A DNA stretch of 64,000 nucleotides from Clostridiales bacterium (GTDB taxonomy: Bacteria; Bacillota; Clostridia; Caldicoprobacterales; DTU083): positions 1 through 64,000 of the forward strand of contig DUSN01000080.1 in NCBI GenBank assembly GCA_012842605.1, written 5' to 3'. Made by a program: the position numbers and the translations under genes. The notes under the pieces were generated by a model, which had not been told where the DNA came from, did no database searches, and was given only the letters and a program-made list of their open reading frames with translations. Below are positions 8,158 to 16,889 of this stretch, piece by piece (positions within the stretch are counted from its first letter, which is position 1; each line of letters begins with the position of its first letter).

Positions 8158-10782
8158 ATGCCCACAAAGTATGTTTACCTCTTTAGCGAAGGTAATGCCA
8201 ATATGCGGAATCTTTTGGGCGGCAAAGGCGCTAATCTTGCTGAAATGACCAATTTAGGCCTGCCGGTGCCCCAGGGATTTACCGTCACTACTGAGGCTTG
8301 TACACGCTATTATGAAGACAGTCAGGTAATTGCCGATGAAATTGTTAATCAGATCTACGAAGCCATGTCCAAAATTGAGGAAATTGCAGGCAAGAAGTTC
8401 GGAGATATGGAGAATCCTTTTTTGGTTTCAGTCCGTTCAGGTGCCCGCGCTTCCATGCCCGGAATGATGGACACAATTTTAAACCTGGGCTTGAATGATG
8501 TTGTGGTTCAGGGCCTGGCAAAACTGACCAACAATGAAAGATTCGCCTATGACAGCTACCGCAGATTTATTCAGATGTTCTCTGACGTAGTAATGGGAAT
8601 CGAAAAATCCAAGTTTGAAGAAATTCTGGATGATGTTAAAAAGGAAAACAATGCAAAGCTGGATACAGACCTGACTGCAGAAAACCTGAAGGAAGTAGTA
8701 AGAAGATACAAGGAACTGTACAAGAAGGAAAAGGGAGAAGAATTCCCGCAGGATCCAAAGGTACAGCTGCTTGAAGCTGTTAAGGCTGTTTTCCGTTCCT
8801 GGAACAATCCGCGCGCCATTGTATACAGAAGGCTGAACGATATTCCCAGCAGCTGGGGCACAGCCGTTAATGTACAGGCAATGGTATTCGGAAATATGGG
8901 CAATGATTCAGGTACCGGCGTTGCTTTTACCCGCAACCCGTCTACCGGTGAGAAGAAACTTTACGGCGAATATCTCATGAATGCACAGGGTGAAGATGTA
9001 GTAGCCGGAATCCGCACCCCCAACCCAATTTCTGATCTTGAAAAATCCAATCCTGAAGTATATAAGCAGTTTGTTGAGATTGCCCAGAAACTTGAAAACC
9101 ATTATCGTGACATGCAGGATATGGAGTTTACCATTGAAAAAGGTAAGCTGTACATGCTGCAGACACGCAACGGAAAACGTACAGCTGCTGCAGCAGTTAA
9201 AATAGCTGTTGACCTTGTGAATGAGGGTCTTATTACAAAAGAAGAAGCAATTATGAAGGTAGAGCCGAAGCAGTTGGATTCTCTGCTGCATCCCACATTT
9301 GTACCTGAAGCTCTTAAGGCTGCCAAGCCCATTGCCAAGGGTTTGCCTGCTTCACCGGGTGCTGCAACAGGTGCTGTATACTTTACTGCAGAGGCTGCCA
9401 AGGAAGCTGCCGAAAAAGGCGAAAAGGTTATTCTTGTTCGTGAGGAAACCTCTCCTGAGGATATTGAAGGAATGTATGCATCCGAAGGTATTTTGACATC
9501 CCGCGGCGGAATGACATCCCATGCAGCGGTTGTAGCCCGCGGAATGGGTACCTGCTGCGTTGCAGGCTGCGCTGACATAGTTGTAAATGAAAAAGCAAAG
9601 ACATTTACCGTTAACGGTAAGGTTTATAGAGAAGGAGACATGATCTCCCTTGACGGAAGCACCGGATATGTATACGGAGAAGCTATCCCAACCCAGGAAC
9701 CTTCTCTGACAGGTGACTTCGGTACATTGATGCAATGGGCTGATGAGCTGCGTACTCTGAAGGTCAGAACCAATGCCGATTCACCCAAAGATGCAGCGCA
9801 GGCTGTAAAATTCGGAGCAGAAGGTATCGGTCTCTGCCGTACAGAGCATATGTTCTTTGATGCCGACAGGATTCCGGCCTTCCGCAAAATGATAGTAGCT
9901 TCCAATGAGGCTGACAGAAGAAAGGCACTGGAAAAAATCCTGCCCATGCAGAAGCAGGACTTCAAAGGCATTTACGAAGCCATGGAAGGCAGACCTGTTA
10001 CTATCCGTCTGCTTGATCCGCCTCTGCATGAATTCCTGCCTCATGAAGACAAGGATATAGAAGAACTGGCAAAGGATCTGGGACTTACCTTTGATGAGCT
10101 GAAGTCCATAGTCGTCAGCCTGAAGGAACTCAACCCCATGCTTGGACACCGCGGCTGTCGTCTTGCAGTAAGCTATCCTGAAATCGCAGAGATGCAGACC
10201 AGGGCTATAATTGAAGCCGCTCTGGAAGTTAAGAAGGAAAAAGGCTATGACATCGTTCCGGAAATCATGATTCCATTGGTTTGCGAGGTTAAGGAACTGA
10301 AATATGTAAAGGACATCATTACAAGAACAGCCGATCAGATCATTAAGGAGTCTGGTATCGACCTTAAATACATGGTAGGTACTATGATTGAGATACCAAG
10401 AGCTGCCCTGACAGCTGATGAAATAGCTCAGGAAGCTGAATTCTTCTCCTTCGGTACCAATGACCTGACCCAGATGACCTATGGCTTAAGCCGTGATGAT
10501 GCCGGCAAGATCCTGGAGGATTATTACCAGGCAAAAATCTTTGAATCAGATCCCACTGCCAAGCTGGATCAGGTTGGCGTAGGCAAGCTGATGAAGATTG
10601 CAGTAGAGCTTGGAAAGAAGACCAGGCCGGATATCAAGCTGGGTATCTGCGGAGAGCATGGCGGAGATCCCAGTTCAGTAGAGTTCTGCCATAAGATCGG
10701 GCTGAACTATGTATCCTGCTCGCCGTTCAGAGTGCCAATCGCAAGACTTGCTGCAGCTCAGGCAGCGGTCAGGAAAGACTGA
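8158..10782 (+). CDS. ppdK: Pyruvate, phosphate dikinase
   Basis: An 874-residue pyruvate phosphate dikinase, interconverting pyruvate + ATP + Pi and PEP + AMP + PPi; in clostridia it works at the pyruvate end of glycolysis or in gluconeogenesis. I chose ATG 8158 behind AGGAGG at 8145-8150 rather than an upstream in-frame ATG at 8098 that lacks a site. With this start the catalytic phospho-histidine in GGMTSHAAV is His455 and the C-terminal acid/base cysteine in GICGEHGG is Cys831, the same numbers as in the well-studied Clostridium symbiosum enzyme. Domains: N-terminal ATP-grasp, central swivelling His domain, C-terminal PEP/pyruvate barrel. Confidence 0.97.
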   Translation: MPTKYVYLFSEGNANMRNLLGGKGANLAEMTNLGLPVPQGFTVTTEACTRYYEDSQVIADEIVNQIYEAMSKIEEIAGKKFGDMENPFLVSVRSGARASMPGMMDTILNLGLNDVVVQGLAKLTNNERFAYDSYRRFIQMFSDVVMGIEKSKFEEILDDVKKENNAKLDTDLTAENLKEVVRRYKELYKKEKGEEFPQDPKVQLLEAVKAVFRSWNNPRAIVYRRLNDIPSSWGTAVNVQAMVFGNMGNDSGTGVAFTRNPSTGEKKLYGEYLMNAQGEDVVAGIRTPNPISDLEKSNPEVYKQFVEIAQKLENHYRDMQDMEFTIEKGKLYMLQTRNGKRTAAAAVKIAVDLVNEGLITKEEAIMKVEPKQLDSLLHPTFVPEALKAAKPIAKGLPASPGAATGAVYFTAEAAKEAAEKGEKVILVREETSPEDIEGMYASEGILTSRGGMTSHAAVVARGMGTCCVAGCADIVVNEKAKTFTVNGKVYREGDMISLDGSTGYVYGEAIPTQEPSLTGDFGTLMQWADELRTLKVRTNADSPKDAAQAVKFGAEGIGLCRTEHMFFDADRIPAFRKMIVASNEADRRKALEKILPMQKQDFKGIYEAMEGRPVTIRLLDPPLHEFLPHEDKDIEELAKDLGLTFDELKSIVVSLKELNPMLGHRGCRLAVSYPEIAEMQTRAIIEAALEVKKEKGYDIVPEIMIPLVCEVKELKYVKDIITRTADQIIKESGIDLKYMVGTMIEIPRAALTADEIAQEAEFFSFGTNDLTQMTYGLSRDDAGKILEDYYQAKIFESDPTAKLDQVGVGKLMKIAVELGKKTRPDIKLGICGEHGGDPSSVEFCHKIGLNYVSCSPFRVPIARLAAAQAAVRKD

Positions 10783-10864
10783 GGCCGGGAACAGAAGTAA
10801 GAAACATGGTGTGAAAACCATGTAGCATAAGAAATTAATATATTTTTGCGAATGTAAAATATTA

Positions 10865-10908
10865 GGGTGTTGGCAGAAATAATTAATGGTGCCGGCACCC
10901 AGTTTTTT
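10865..10908 (+). terminator. Intrinsic terminator after ppdK
   Basis: GGGTGTTGGCA pairs with TGCCGGCACCC (two G-U pairs) and is followed by a run of six T. It lies 82 bp after the ppdK stop. Confidence 0.82.
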
Positions 10909-11067
10909 ATGTAACAGCTGACAGTTGCATTGCAGTATTACTTATTTGTCTTGGAGTAAAATTCTTGTTTACATGTATAAGCTATGGCAGCGGTATCCCA
11001 GGGGGAATATTTCTGCCGTATAATGTTCCACAATAGGAAAATCATAATGAGCTTAAAAATAGATTGA

Positions 11068-11112
11068 GGGTATTGTTTCTTAGTTCTATGAGAAATAATA
11101 CCCTGTTTTTTT
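11068..11112 (+). terminator. Second intrinsic terminator downstream of ppdK
   Basis: A 13-bp stem, GGGTATTGTTTCT with AGAAATAATACCC, has a ten-base loop and a seven-T tail. No gene is evident between it and the first terminator (10909-11067), so it may be a back-up terminator or the end of an unrecognised transcript. Confidence 0.75.
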
Positions 11113-11203
11113 AATCCTGTCATGAGAAATCATAACGGGAATCAAGACGATACAGAAATAAAAATAAAAGTAAAAATTTTTATTCGATATTTATAAAAAT
11201 ATA

Positions 11204-11232
11204 TTGACAACATGTAATTAGAGGCGTATTAT
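11204..11232 (+). promoter_or_regulatory. Sigma-A promoter for the small-gene/ArsR operon
   Basis: TTGACA, a 17-bp spacer and TATTAT lie 80 bp upstream of the 58-residue ORF. The -35 is perfect and the -10 has one mismatch. Confidence 0.8.
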
Positions 11233-11311
11233 ATGATTAGATAATGATAGAAACAGATTTTGATCAGATATTTTTATCATCAGTAAATTAATGTGAAAGA
11301 AGAGATGAAAA

Positions 11312-11488
11312 ATGCTTTTTGAAAATGCAGGTGAAATTTCCGAAAAGAAGGTTCATATCAGCAATAGCTGTCCTGAAAGCTCTGTTATTTATTATAAGAA
11401 CAGTGATACACCGGTCATGGGCTCATATATTGCTGATATGTCAAAGCTTCACGATATGCATGCAAGATTGCACCGATACCTTATATAA
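11312..11488 (+). CDS. Small hypothetical protein (58 aa)
   Basis: An ORF starting at ATG 11312 with a modest AAGAAGAG site, downstream of a near-consensus sigma-A promoter. The product is soluble, has one cysteine (in ISNSCPESS) and a His/Met/Tyr-rich C-terminal third, and I recognise no family. It precedes an unknown 134-residue protein and an ArsR-type regulator and is likely cotranscribed with them. The case for coding rests on promoter, spacing and an intact frame. Confidence 0.45.
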   Translation: MLFENAGEISEKKVHISNSCPESSVIYYKNSDTPVMGSYIADMSKLHDMHARLHRYLI

Positions 11489-11527
11489 CCAGTAACCGTG
11501 GACTGAATTGAGTGGAGGGTATATTAA

Positions 11528-11932
11528 ATGATTTCATGCGAACAAATCATAACAAAATTTATGAATGAGCTGACAGCAATGATTGATGCATGGAAGCTGA
11601 ATTCTGCAAGGCTTTCGGAGGAAGGCTCCGAAGATGAGGCGATACTGGAAAAGATAAAAATGAATGTAGGAGATATCTTCGGCAAAATGCTTATTAAAGT
11701 GTGGAATGATCTGTGTAAAGCCGGAGCAGGAGAGTTTGAGCTTGACAGGCTTACCCAAAATTACTTTGAGCTGCTGGACAGGATAACTGCTCCGTGGGCA
11801 GAGAAAATGGAAAAGAACAAAGCACACAATATGATGGAAAAGTACTATATTGAGCAGATTAAACTTGAGACGGCACAGCAGATCAGGGATATGTTCCTGC
11901 ATTGCATACACAACAGTACACAGGAGGTCTGA
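11528..11932 (+). CDS. Hypothetical helical protein (134 aa)
   Basis: A 134-residue, mostly alpha-helical, charged cytoplasmic protein of no family I can name. The ATG follows a GGAGGG site. Its stop (11930-11932) is 2 bp before the GTG start of the ArsR-type regulator, and that gene's AGGAGG lies inside this one, so the two are translationally linked. An effector partner of the regulator or a sensor subunit are both possible; neither is shown. Confidence 0.72.
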   Translation: MISCEQIITKFMNELTAMIDAWKLNSARLSEEGSEDEAILEKIKMNVGDIFGKMLIKVWNDLCKAGAGEFELDRLTQNYFELLDRITAPWAEKMEKNKAHNMMEKYYIEQIKLETAQQIRDMFLHCIHNSTQEV

Positions 11933-11934
11933 AC

Positions 11935-12486
11935 GTGGAAAGAGACATAGTCAAATTATTCAAATGCCTTGCAGATAAAACCAGGCTGTTGATCATAAAC
12001 AACCTGGAAAAAGAACCTATGTATGTAGAGCTGTTGTCAGAAAGGCTGGGGCTGGCACCGTCAACAATTTCGTTTCATCTGAAAAAGCTGGAGGAAAGCG
12101 GATTGGTCCATTCGGTTAAGGAGCAGTATTATGTAATGTATCATCTGAACAATGAAATGCTCTCTCTTAGTCTTAGCAGCCTTATAAATCAGACCGAGAA
12201 CGAAAAAGACATGCAGACCTTAAGGGAGGAGCAGTACAAGCAGAAAGTTATAGACACATTCTTTGAATACGGCAAGCTGAAATCCATCCCTGTCCAGCGA
12301 AAGAAACGAGATATTGTTCTCAGGGAAATTGCAAAAGTGTTTGAACCGGGAAAACGCTATACGGAAAAGGAAGTAAACATTGCAATTGCTGATTTTCACG
12401 ATGACTTTTGCACGATTAGAAGAGAGTTTATTTGTTCCGGCATTATGAAGAGGGATAAAAACATGTACTGGCTTGTTGAAGAATGA
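11935..12486 (+). CDS. ArsR-type HTH regulator with DUF2087 domain
   Basis: A 183-residue transcription factor. Residues about 1-75 form an ArsR winged helix (DKTRLLIINNLEKEP, then STISFHLKKLEESGLV as the recognition helix). The C-terminal part (about 115-180) matches DUF2087, with RKKRDIVLREIAKVFEPGK and FHDDFCTIRRE. The start is GTG 11935, seven bases after AGGAGG; an in-frame ATG at 11902 lies inside the previous gene and lacks a site. There is no obvious CxC metal motif, so a metal-sensing role is not supported. It probably regulates its own operon. Confidence 0.85.
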   Translation: MERDIVKLFKCLADKTRLLIINNLEKEPMYVELLSERLGLAPSTISFHLKKLEESGLVHSVKEQYYVMYHLNNEMLSLSLSSLINQTENEKDMQTLREEQYKQKVIDTFFEYGKLKSIPVQRKKRDIVLREIAKVFEPGKRYTEKEVNIAIADFHDDFCTIRREFICSGIMKRDKNMYWLVEE

Positions 12487-12505
12487 GCCGTAAGCAGCAG
12501 AGTCA

Positions 12506-12535
12506 AAGCCTTATCCGGATGATAAGGCTTTTCTT
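12506..12535 (+). terminator. Intrinsic terminator after the ArsR/DUF2087 gene
   Basis: A perfect 10-bp stem, AAGCCTTATC with GATAAGGCTT, has a CGGAT loop followed by TTCTTG. It starts 20 bp after the stop codon. Confidence 0.75.
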
Positions 12536-12559
12536 GTTTGGTGTGTCCTGTTTCTGCAT

Positions 12560-12703
12560 TCAGAACATGACCTGTCCCCCGGAAACGTTTAGTGCCTGGC
12601 CTGTTATATAAGAGGATTCTCTGCTTGCAAGAAATACTGCCATCGAGGCGATATCTTCTGTTGTACCCAATCGGCCCATTGGTATTTTTGACTCCTTGAG
12701 CAT
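12560..12703 (-). pseudogene. Short-chain dehydrogenase C-terminal remnant
   Basis: On the minus strand about 47 codons read as the last part of a FabG-like short-chain dehydrogenase/reductase: KIPMGRLGTTEDIASMAVFL, then ITGQALNVSGGQ, then a stop. These patterns mark the substrate-loop and C-terminal strand of the classical SDR fold. The N-terminal 200 or so residues (NAD site, catalytic YxxxK) are absent; upstream sequence switches at about 12704 to an unrelated fragment on the other strand. It cannot encode a working enzyme. Confidence 0.78.
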
Positions 12704-12902
12704 TAAGACGTGCATGGACATATCAGGGGTTCTGGACGAAACATCCAAAGAAAAAATACTACCGGCCTTGAAGCATACAGATATATTTCTGCCAAGTGAT
12801 TATCAGGCTAAGTTCCTAATCGGCATGGAGCGAGCTGACGATATGGCTGATGCACTGCTTGAGCAAGGACACTCTGTTTCAAAGTTTATAATAAGTCTTT
12901 AA
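12700..12902 (+). pseudogene. PfkB-type sugar kinase internal remnant
   Basis: Plus-strand codons from about 12700 read MDISGVLDETSKEKILPAL, then HTDIFLPSDYQAKFL, then ADDMADALLEQG, resembling the middle of a ribokinase/PfkB-family kinase (the segment with the Asn/Asp-Glu metal loop). The ATP-binding C-terminal motif (GAGD) and the N-terminal substrate lid are missing. Similarity ends at about 12880 and a stop follows. It abuts the SDR remnant head to head, so a deletion or rearrangement joined two unrelated genes. Confidence 0.6.
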
Positions 12903-13538
12903 ATACTATAATTGACATAATTATAACAAAAAAGTAATTGCATGGTATGGATATGAATATTAATTTAATGTAGACCTATTATTGAAAGCGATATTTAGTT
13001 AATACAATCAATACAAGGATTTATTAGTGAAGCATGGAAGGCCCCTTTTTATATGGACTTTCATGATTTGCTTTTTTATGACATTTTGTTGAAGGGAGGG
13101 GATTAACTGATTTGATTTTTAGTAACTAAAGACAAGCAAGTTAGTTCATCACTTAACAAGAAGGGAGTGATGTGGATTTGAGGGTTTATTGATATTGCAG
13201 AGGCTACATGAGTTGTCGGCAATGTCAAGTCAGATCATAGTTAATACCCCGCCATTGCATCATTTGACAAATAGAAGCACTTCTAAGTTACACCCATTGT
13301 AGTCTTGCTCTGAATGAAAGCCGGATGGCTTATCGAATCAATTTCAACCGGTACTAAACTATTGCAGAATTATAGTCCTGCTTTTGAGTGTAACAGTATT
13401 ATTTCGCTATATCAAAACATGAAAGGAATATACAAGCTTATAAGTTTCCATGCAAAGTTTAGTAAAAACCAAAAGCAAAGGATATCTGCAAAGATTTTTT
13501 TAATATTTAAGAATTAAAAGAAGGAGCAGGTGTAAAAA
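12903..13538. other. Gene-poor stretch, possibly decayed
   Basis: I see no convincing gene. It is AT-rich with stops in all frames. There are ribosome-site-like strings (GAAGGGAGGGG near 13093, AGAAGGGAGTG near 13160) that lead into no long frame, consistent with degraded coding DNA. One 67-codon frame at 13314 lacks a site and family pattern. Confidence 0.5.
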
Positions 13539-15677
13539 ATGGAAGTTTTTAAGAAGCATAGAAGTGCGGTAATTGTAGCACTGTGTCTCGTTGTAATACT
13601 GATTTCAGGTATTGTGAGCATAGGTGTGAAAAGCAATAACGGAAAAATAGTCATCAAGGAAGTGACGATTTCACCATATGGTACTGACTTAGCAGCTTCA
13701 ATATATATTCCGAGGTCAGCTTTGAAAACTGATAAAGCAGGCAACTTTATCAACACTGTGCCAGCAGTAATCGTGAACGCCGGTTTCACAAACAGTAGAA
13801 CTTATCTTGATAATGTAGCAATAGAACTCGCAAGGCATGGCTTTGTTGTTTTCCATCTTGATATGTACGGCCATGGCTTTAGCGAGGGAACCAGCAACCG
13901 GGGATATGCCAACCCTCCCAGTCCATTTGATGATGATTGCTCACTTCTAGGTGCTGTTGATGCTCTTGCATACCTGCGTACGCTTGGTTTTGTCGATCAG
14001 ACACGGATAGGTATATGCGGGCATTCATTGGGCGGTTCAGCCGCTGGACGTTTGGCGGAAAAAAGTGCAGGGTTTTATACACTGCAAGATCAACTGCTTA
14101 ATATGCTTCACAGCGAATTTGGTGTTTCAGTTACTGCAGAACAGGTAGCTGCTCAGGATGCCGATGCTGTTGCAGCGGTGCTTGATGAGGCTGACTTTGC
14201 CTTATACAAGATGCGTAAATCCCAGATAACAGAGGAATATGAACGTGCGGTTCGCAGTGCCTTGATTTTTGATGCGGGAGCTGCCGGTTGCGATCCTCAT
14301 GTGGTGGAAGTAGCCGGGGTACCTGTATGGCGCGATATTCAGGCAAACCTTGGTTTAGTCATGAATATAAGCGGGCACGGGGGCGCAGGCATATTAAACA
14401 AGGATGCTGCCCTTACCTCTAATGCCACTTTGACCATGCTATCCGTTGAAGGTGCTGCAGAAAGGGACACCTGGTATCAAACAAGATTGTCGAATACTAC
14501 AGAACGAGTTATAAGTGCTAAATTAAATCCACTCTACAGCGATGCTTCAAATCCGGATATCCGGGCAGCAGCCGCAAGCAACAGCCTGCGCATGATTACA
14601 ACACCTTGGGGATGGCATGGCTTTACTCCTCTGTCTTCAGAAACAGCAAAAGCTGCCGTGCAGTTTTTCTCAACTTGCCTTGCATACAATAACGGCGATA
14701 TAGTTGCGGGAGACAGTACGAACACCATCGAGAATCCCTCTGCTTCAAGCTGGGTTACAAAAGATATTGCCAGTGCAGTAGGCTTCATAGCATTAATTCT
14801 CCTCATTCTGCCGTTGGTTGACCTGTTGATGAAAGTGCCGTTTTTTGCATCGTTGGAAGGCACTCCGCAGGCTCCGGTTCAAAGCAAGAAATCCCCGATA
14901 TTCTGGGTATTTGTTCTGATATTCGTATTCGTTCCTACTCTTACATATTCAAAGGGTGTCGGCTGGGGTATGTTTGGTGCCAGTCTGTTTTCAACAGTGC
15001 AGCTGGCTACGCAGGTTGCATTTTGGAGTATCATAATAACTGCAGGTTTATTATTGCTAATTATTATTAAATATTTCGTCTTTGATAAGAAGTCGGGTGT
15101 CAGCTTCCGGGATATGTATGGATTAAGACTGAGCGGAAAGAATTTAATAAAATCGATAATTCTTGCTCTCACTGTTTTTGGCTTTGTCTCAGTGCTGCTT
15201 ACGATATACTATAATCTTTTCGGTGCCGGCAATTTGAAGGTATCACCTGGCGGCAGCATTATCTTCACAGCTCTGAGCAAAGAGCAGTACTACAGTTGGC
15301 TGCTGTATGTTATTTATTTCCTGCCATTCTATCTTGTTAACAGTATGATGGTCAACTCCGCCCGCTTTAAAGATATGAGCGAAAATGCCAGCATGTGGTT
15401 AATCGCCGGAATAAACGCCATAGGGATGTTCTTGCTTGCTATATTCCAGTTCTTTATCGGTTATCTGCGGACCAGCAAGACGTTTTTTGCAGTGCCTCCG
15501 GGATCGTCGGCATGCGTATATATAACATCTTTCTTCTTTGTAATGCTGTTTGTGTCGGCAGTGATTAACAGGAAGCTATTGCTAAAAACTGGTTCTTCGA
15601 TACCGGGAGCCTTGATTAACGTCACTCTTTTCACGATTCCTGCAATTCAAGTTTATACGTATTACACATTTTTGTAA
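13539..15677 (+). CDS. Membrane-anchored alpha/beta hydrolase
   Basis: A 712-residue protein with an N-terminal membrane anchor (about 9-30), an alpha/beta-hydrolase domain (about 45-400) and a C-terminal block of roughly seven hydrophobic segments (about 412-710). The nucleophile elbow GHSLGG puts Ser163 as nucleophile, the oxyanion-side HLDMYGHG is upstream, and His360 in WGWHGF is a candidate base. The hydrolase domain would face outside the cell if the first segment is a signal anchor. Substrate is unknown. AAGGAG lies 12 bases before the ATG. A stem-loop ends the transcript and is itself followed by a group II intron stub. Confidence 0.82.
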   Translation: MEVFKKHRSAVIVALCLVVILISGIVSIGVKSNNGKIVIKEVTISPYGTDLAASIYIPRSALKTDKAGNFINTVPAVIVNAGFTNSRTYLDNVAIELARHGFVVFHLDMYGHGFSEGTSNRGYANPPSPFDDDCSLLGAVDALAYLRTLGFVDQTRIGICGHSLGGSAAGRLAEKSAGFYTLQDQLLNMLHSEFGVSVTAEQVAAQDADAVAAVLDEADFALYKMRKSQITEEYERAVRSALIFDAGAAGCDPHVVEVAGVPVWRDIQANLGLVMNISGHGGAGILNKDAALTSNATLTMLSVEGAAERDTWYQTRLSNTTERVISAKLNPLYSDASNPDIRAAAASNSLRMITTPWGWHGFTPLSSETAKAAVQFFSTCLAYNNGDIVAGDSTNTIENPSASSWVTKDIASAVGFIALILLILPLVDLLMKVPFFASLEGTPQAPVQSKKSPIFWVFVLIFVFVPTLTYSKGVGWGMFGASLFSTVQLATQVAFWSIIITAGLLLLIIIKYFVFDKKSGVSFRDMYGLRLSGKNLIKSIILALTVFGFVSVLLTIYYNLFGAGNLKVSPGGSIIFTALSKEQYYSWLLYVIYFLPFYLVNSMMVNSARFKDMSENASMWLIAGINAIGMFLLAIFQFFIGYLRTSKTFFAVPPGSSACVYITSFFFVMLFVSAVINRKLLLKTGSSIPGALINVTLFTIPAIQVYTYYTFL

Positions 15678-15720
15678 AAATCTATTATCTTGGCATAAAT
15701 ATAAGTTTCCTATAAATGAA

Positions 15721-15755
15721 GGGCTGCACTGAAGACATAGTGCAGTCCTTATTAT
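15721..15755 (+). terminator. Intrinsic terminator after the hydrolase gene
   Basis: GGGCTGCACT pairs with AGTGCAGTCC (one G-U pair) around GAAGACAT and is followed by TTATTAT. The intron stub begins immediately after it. Confidence 0.7.
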
Positions 15756-15756
15756 C

Positions 15757-15843
15757 GTGCGCCCAGCAGGGGTGCAATCTAACGAGTGAAAGCCCCGAAC
15801 ATGTCATGCTCAGGAAAGAGTGATGGAACCAGCACCATGTTTT
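15757..15843 (+). mobile_element. Group II intron 5' stub (truncated)
   Basis: The sequence starts GTGCGCCCAG, the conserved 5' end (GUGYG) of group II introns and close to the start of the Ll.LtrB type. It continues with the domain I pattern GAGTGAAAGCCCCGAAC and then CAGGAAAGAGTGATGGAACC. After about 87 bp the intron-like sequence stops and ordinary AT-rich DNA follows; no reverse transcriptase, domain V or domain VI is present. It lies directly behind a terminator hairpin, a known kind of insertion site for some bacterial group II introns. I cannot show whether it comes from the same intron type as the one at the left edge. Confidence 0.65.
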
Positions 15844-16103
15844 ATATTTTTAGATACCATCTGCAATTGGAGTTAAGATAATTATAGATATGCTCACAAT
15901 TTAAATAAAATCAGATATATAAAAATACTTGTTAAAATATGGTTTATATATTATATTTGAGGTGAAATATCCTTATAGTGATCTAGACCGTGAACCTGTG
16001 TATAAAGTAGTTTGCCACCATATTCCATGTTTTTTGCCAAAATTATTAGAAAAAATAAATATAAACCATTACGTCATAAATAACATCGAAAGGGTGAAGC
16101 ATT
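15844..16103. other. Intergenic region before the RsiV-like gene
   Basis: AT-rich, no convincing gene. A frame beginning near 15929 reads VKYPYSDLDREPVYKVVC and then loses similarity to anything recognisable; it runs into the signal-peptide codons of the next gene in another frame and is probably not translated. Confidence 0.4.
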
Positions 16104-16817
16104 TTGAAAAGGTATCTAAGCATTTTAGTTGTTTCTATGCTGTTGGTGTTGGTGTTGGTGTCGTTGTCGCTGCAGGCAGCAGCTGATGAAAGCTCAAATA
16201 TTAATGTAGTAAGCAAAACAGATGAAGGCTCTAACAAATACATTGAATGGAAATTAGAGACCCCTCAGGTAAAGGGGCTGGAAAATCGAAAAGTTGAGAA
16301 AAGCATCAACAAGGAATTTGCCAGGACAGTCAATGATTTTAAAAATAGGTTGACTACGGAAGCTAAAAAATCTTATAAGGAATCTGAAAAAGAAGGTTTT
16401 CCCTTCCGCAAATTTGTTGCCCAGACTGTTTACAGTGTTCATTATCTTGACAGTAATACCCTCAGCCTGACCATGGACTTGTATGAATTTACCGGCGGCG
16501 CACACGGATTCACCACCCGGCTGGCCTTCAATTATGATTTAAAAACCGGGAAAAAGCTGGGATACCAGGATGTCTTAAAAGGATGCCCCAACTACAAGGA
16601 TATCATAGTCAATGAGATAATAAAGCAGATAGAAGCTAATCCGGACATATATTTTGCCGATGCAACTGAGACAGTCAAGGGGTTTACTGATGAACAGCCT
16701 TTTTACATTACAAAAGATGGAATTGTTGTTTACTATGGTTTGTATGAGATAGCACCATATGTTTCAGGCATTCGTGAATTTCTGATTCCTTATTCTGCGT
16801 TCAAATGCTGCCTGTAA
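16104..16817 (+). CDS. Secreted DUF3298/DUF4163 (RsiV-like) protein
   Basis: A 237-residue exported protein with a clear signal peptide (about 1-28, ending LSLQAAA). The body matches the DUF4163 plus DUF3298 pair found in RsiV-type anti-sigma factors and PdaC-like deacetylase accessory regions: EFTGGAHGFT and FNYDLKTGKKLGYQDVLK are characteristic. There is no cytoplasmic or transmembrane anti-sigma part, so it is a free extracellular version, possibly binding peptidoglycan or lysozyme-like proteins (inference). Start is TTG 16104 with AAAGGGTGA upstream. It is monocistronic, with a hairpin at 16866. Confidence 0.8.
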   Translation: MKRYLSILVVSMLLVLVLVSLSLQAAADESSNINVVSKTDEGSNKYIEWKLETPQVKGLENRKVEKSINKEFARTVNDFKNRLTTEAKKSYKESEKEGFPFRKFVAQTVYSVHYLDSNTLSLTMDLYEFTGGAHGFTTRLAFNYDLKTGKKLGYQDVLKGCPNYKDIIVNEIIKQIEANPDIYFADATETVKGFTDEQPFYITKDGIVVYYGLYEIAPYVSGIREFLIPYSAFKCCL

Positions 16818-16865
16818 CTGCTTATCCGGCAGTCACAAATAACTCGATTTTAATTTATAAGTCTT

Positions 16866-16889
16866 AAGGGCGGTCATCCGCCCTTATTT
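16866..16889 (+). terminator. Terminator-like hairpin before dgt
   Basis: AAGGGCGG pairs with CCGCCCTT around TCAT; the tail ATTTC is only weakly T-rich. It lies 49 bp after the RsiV-like gene. Confidence 0.6.

Noticed and set aside
10938-11123. Minus-strand ORF of 61 codons downstream of ppdK
   Set aside because: It overlaps a strong terminator, has no ribosome site or family pattern, and its codon use is unlike the neighbours.
12903-13538. Short frames such as 13314-13517 and a stretch near 13195 that reads LQRLHELSAMSSQIIVNT
   Set aside because: No start with a ribosome site, no clear family and frequent stops; possibly degraded coding DNA but not assignable.
15929-16186. 85-codon plus-strand ORF before the RsiV-like gene
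   Set aside because: It runs into the signal-peptide region of the next gene in another frame and has no recognisable domain.
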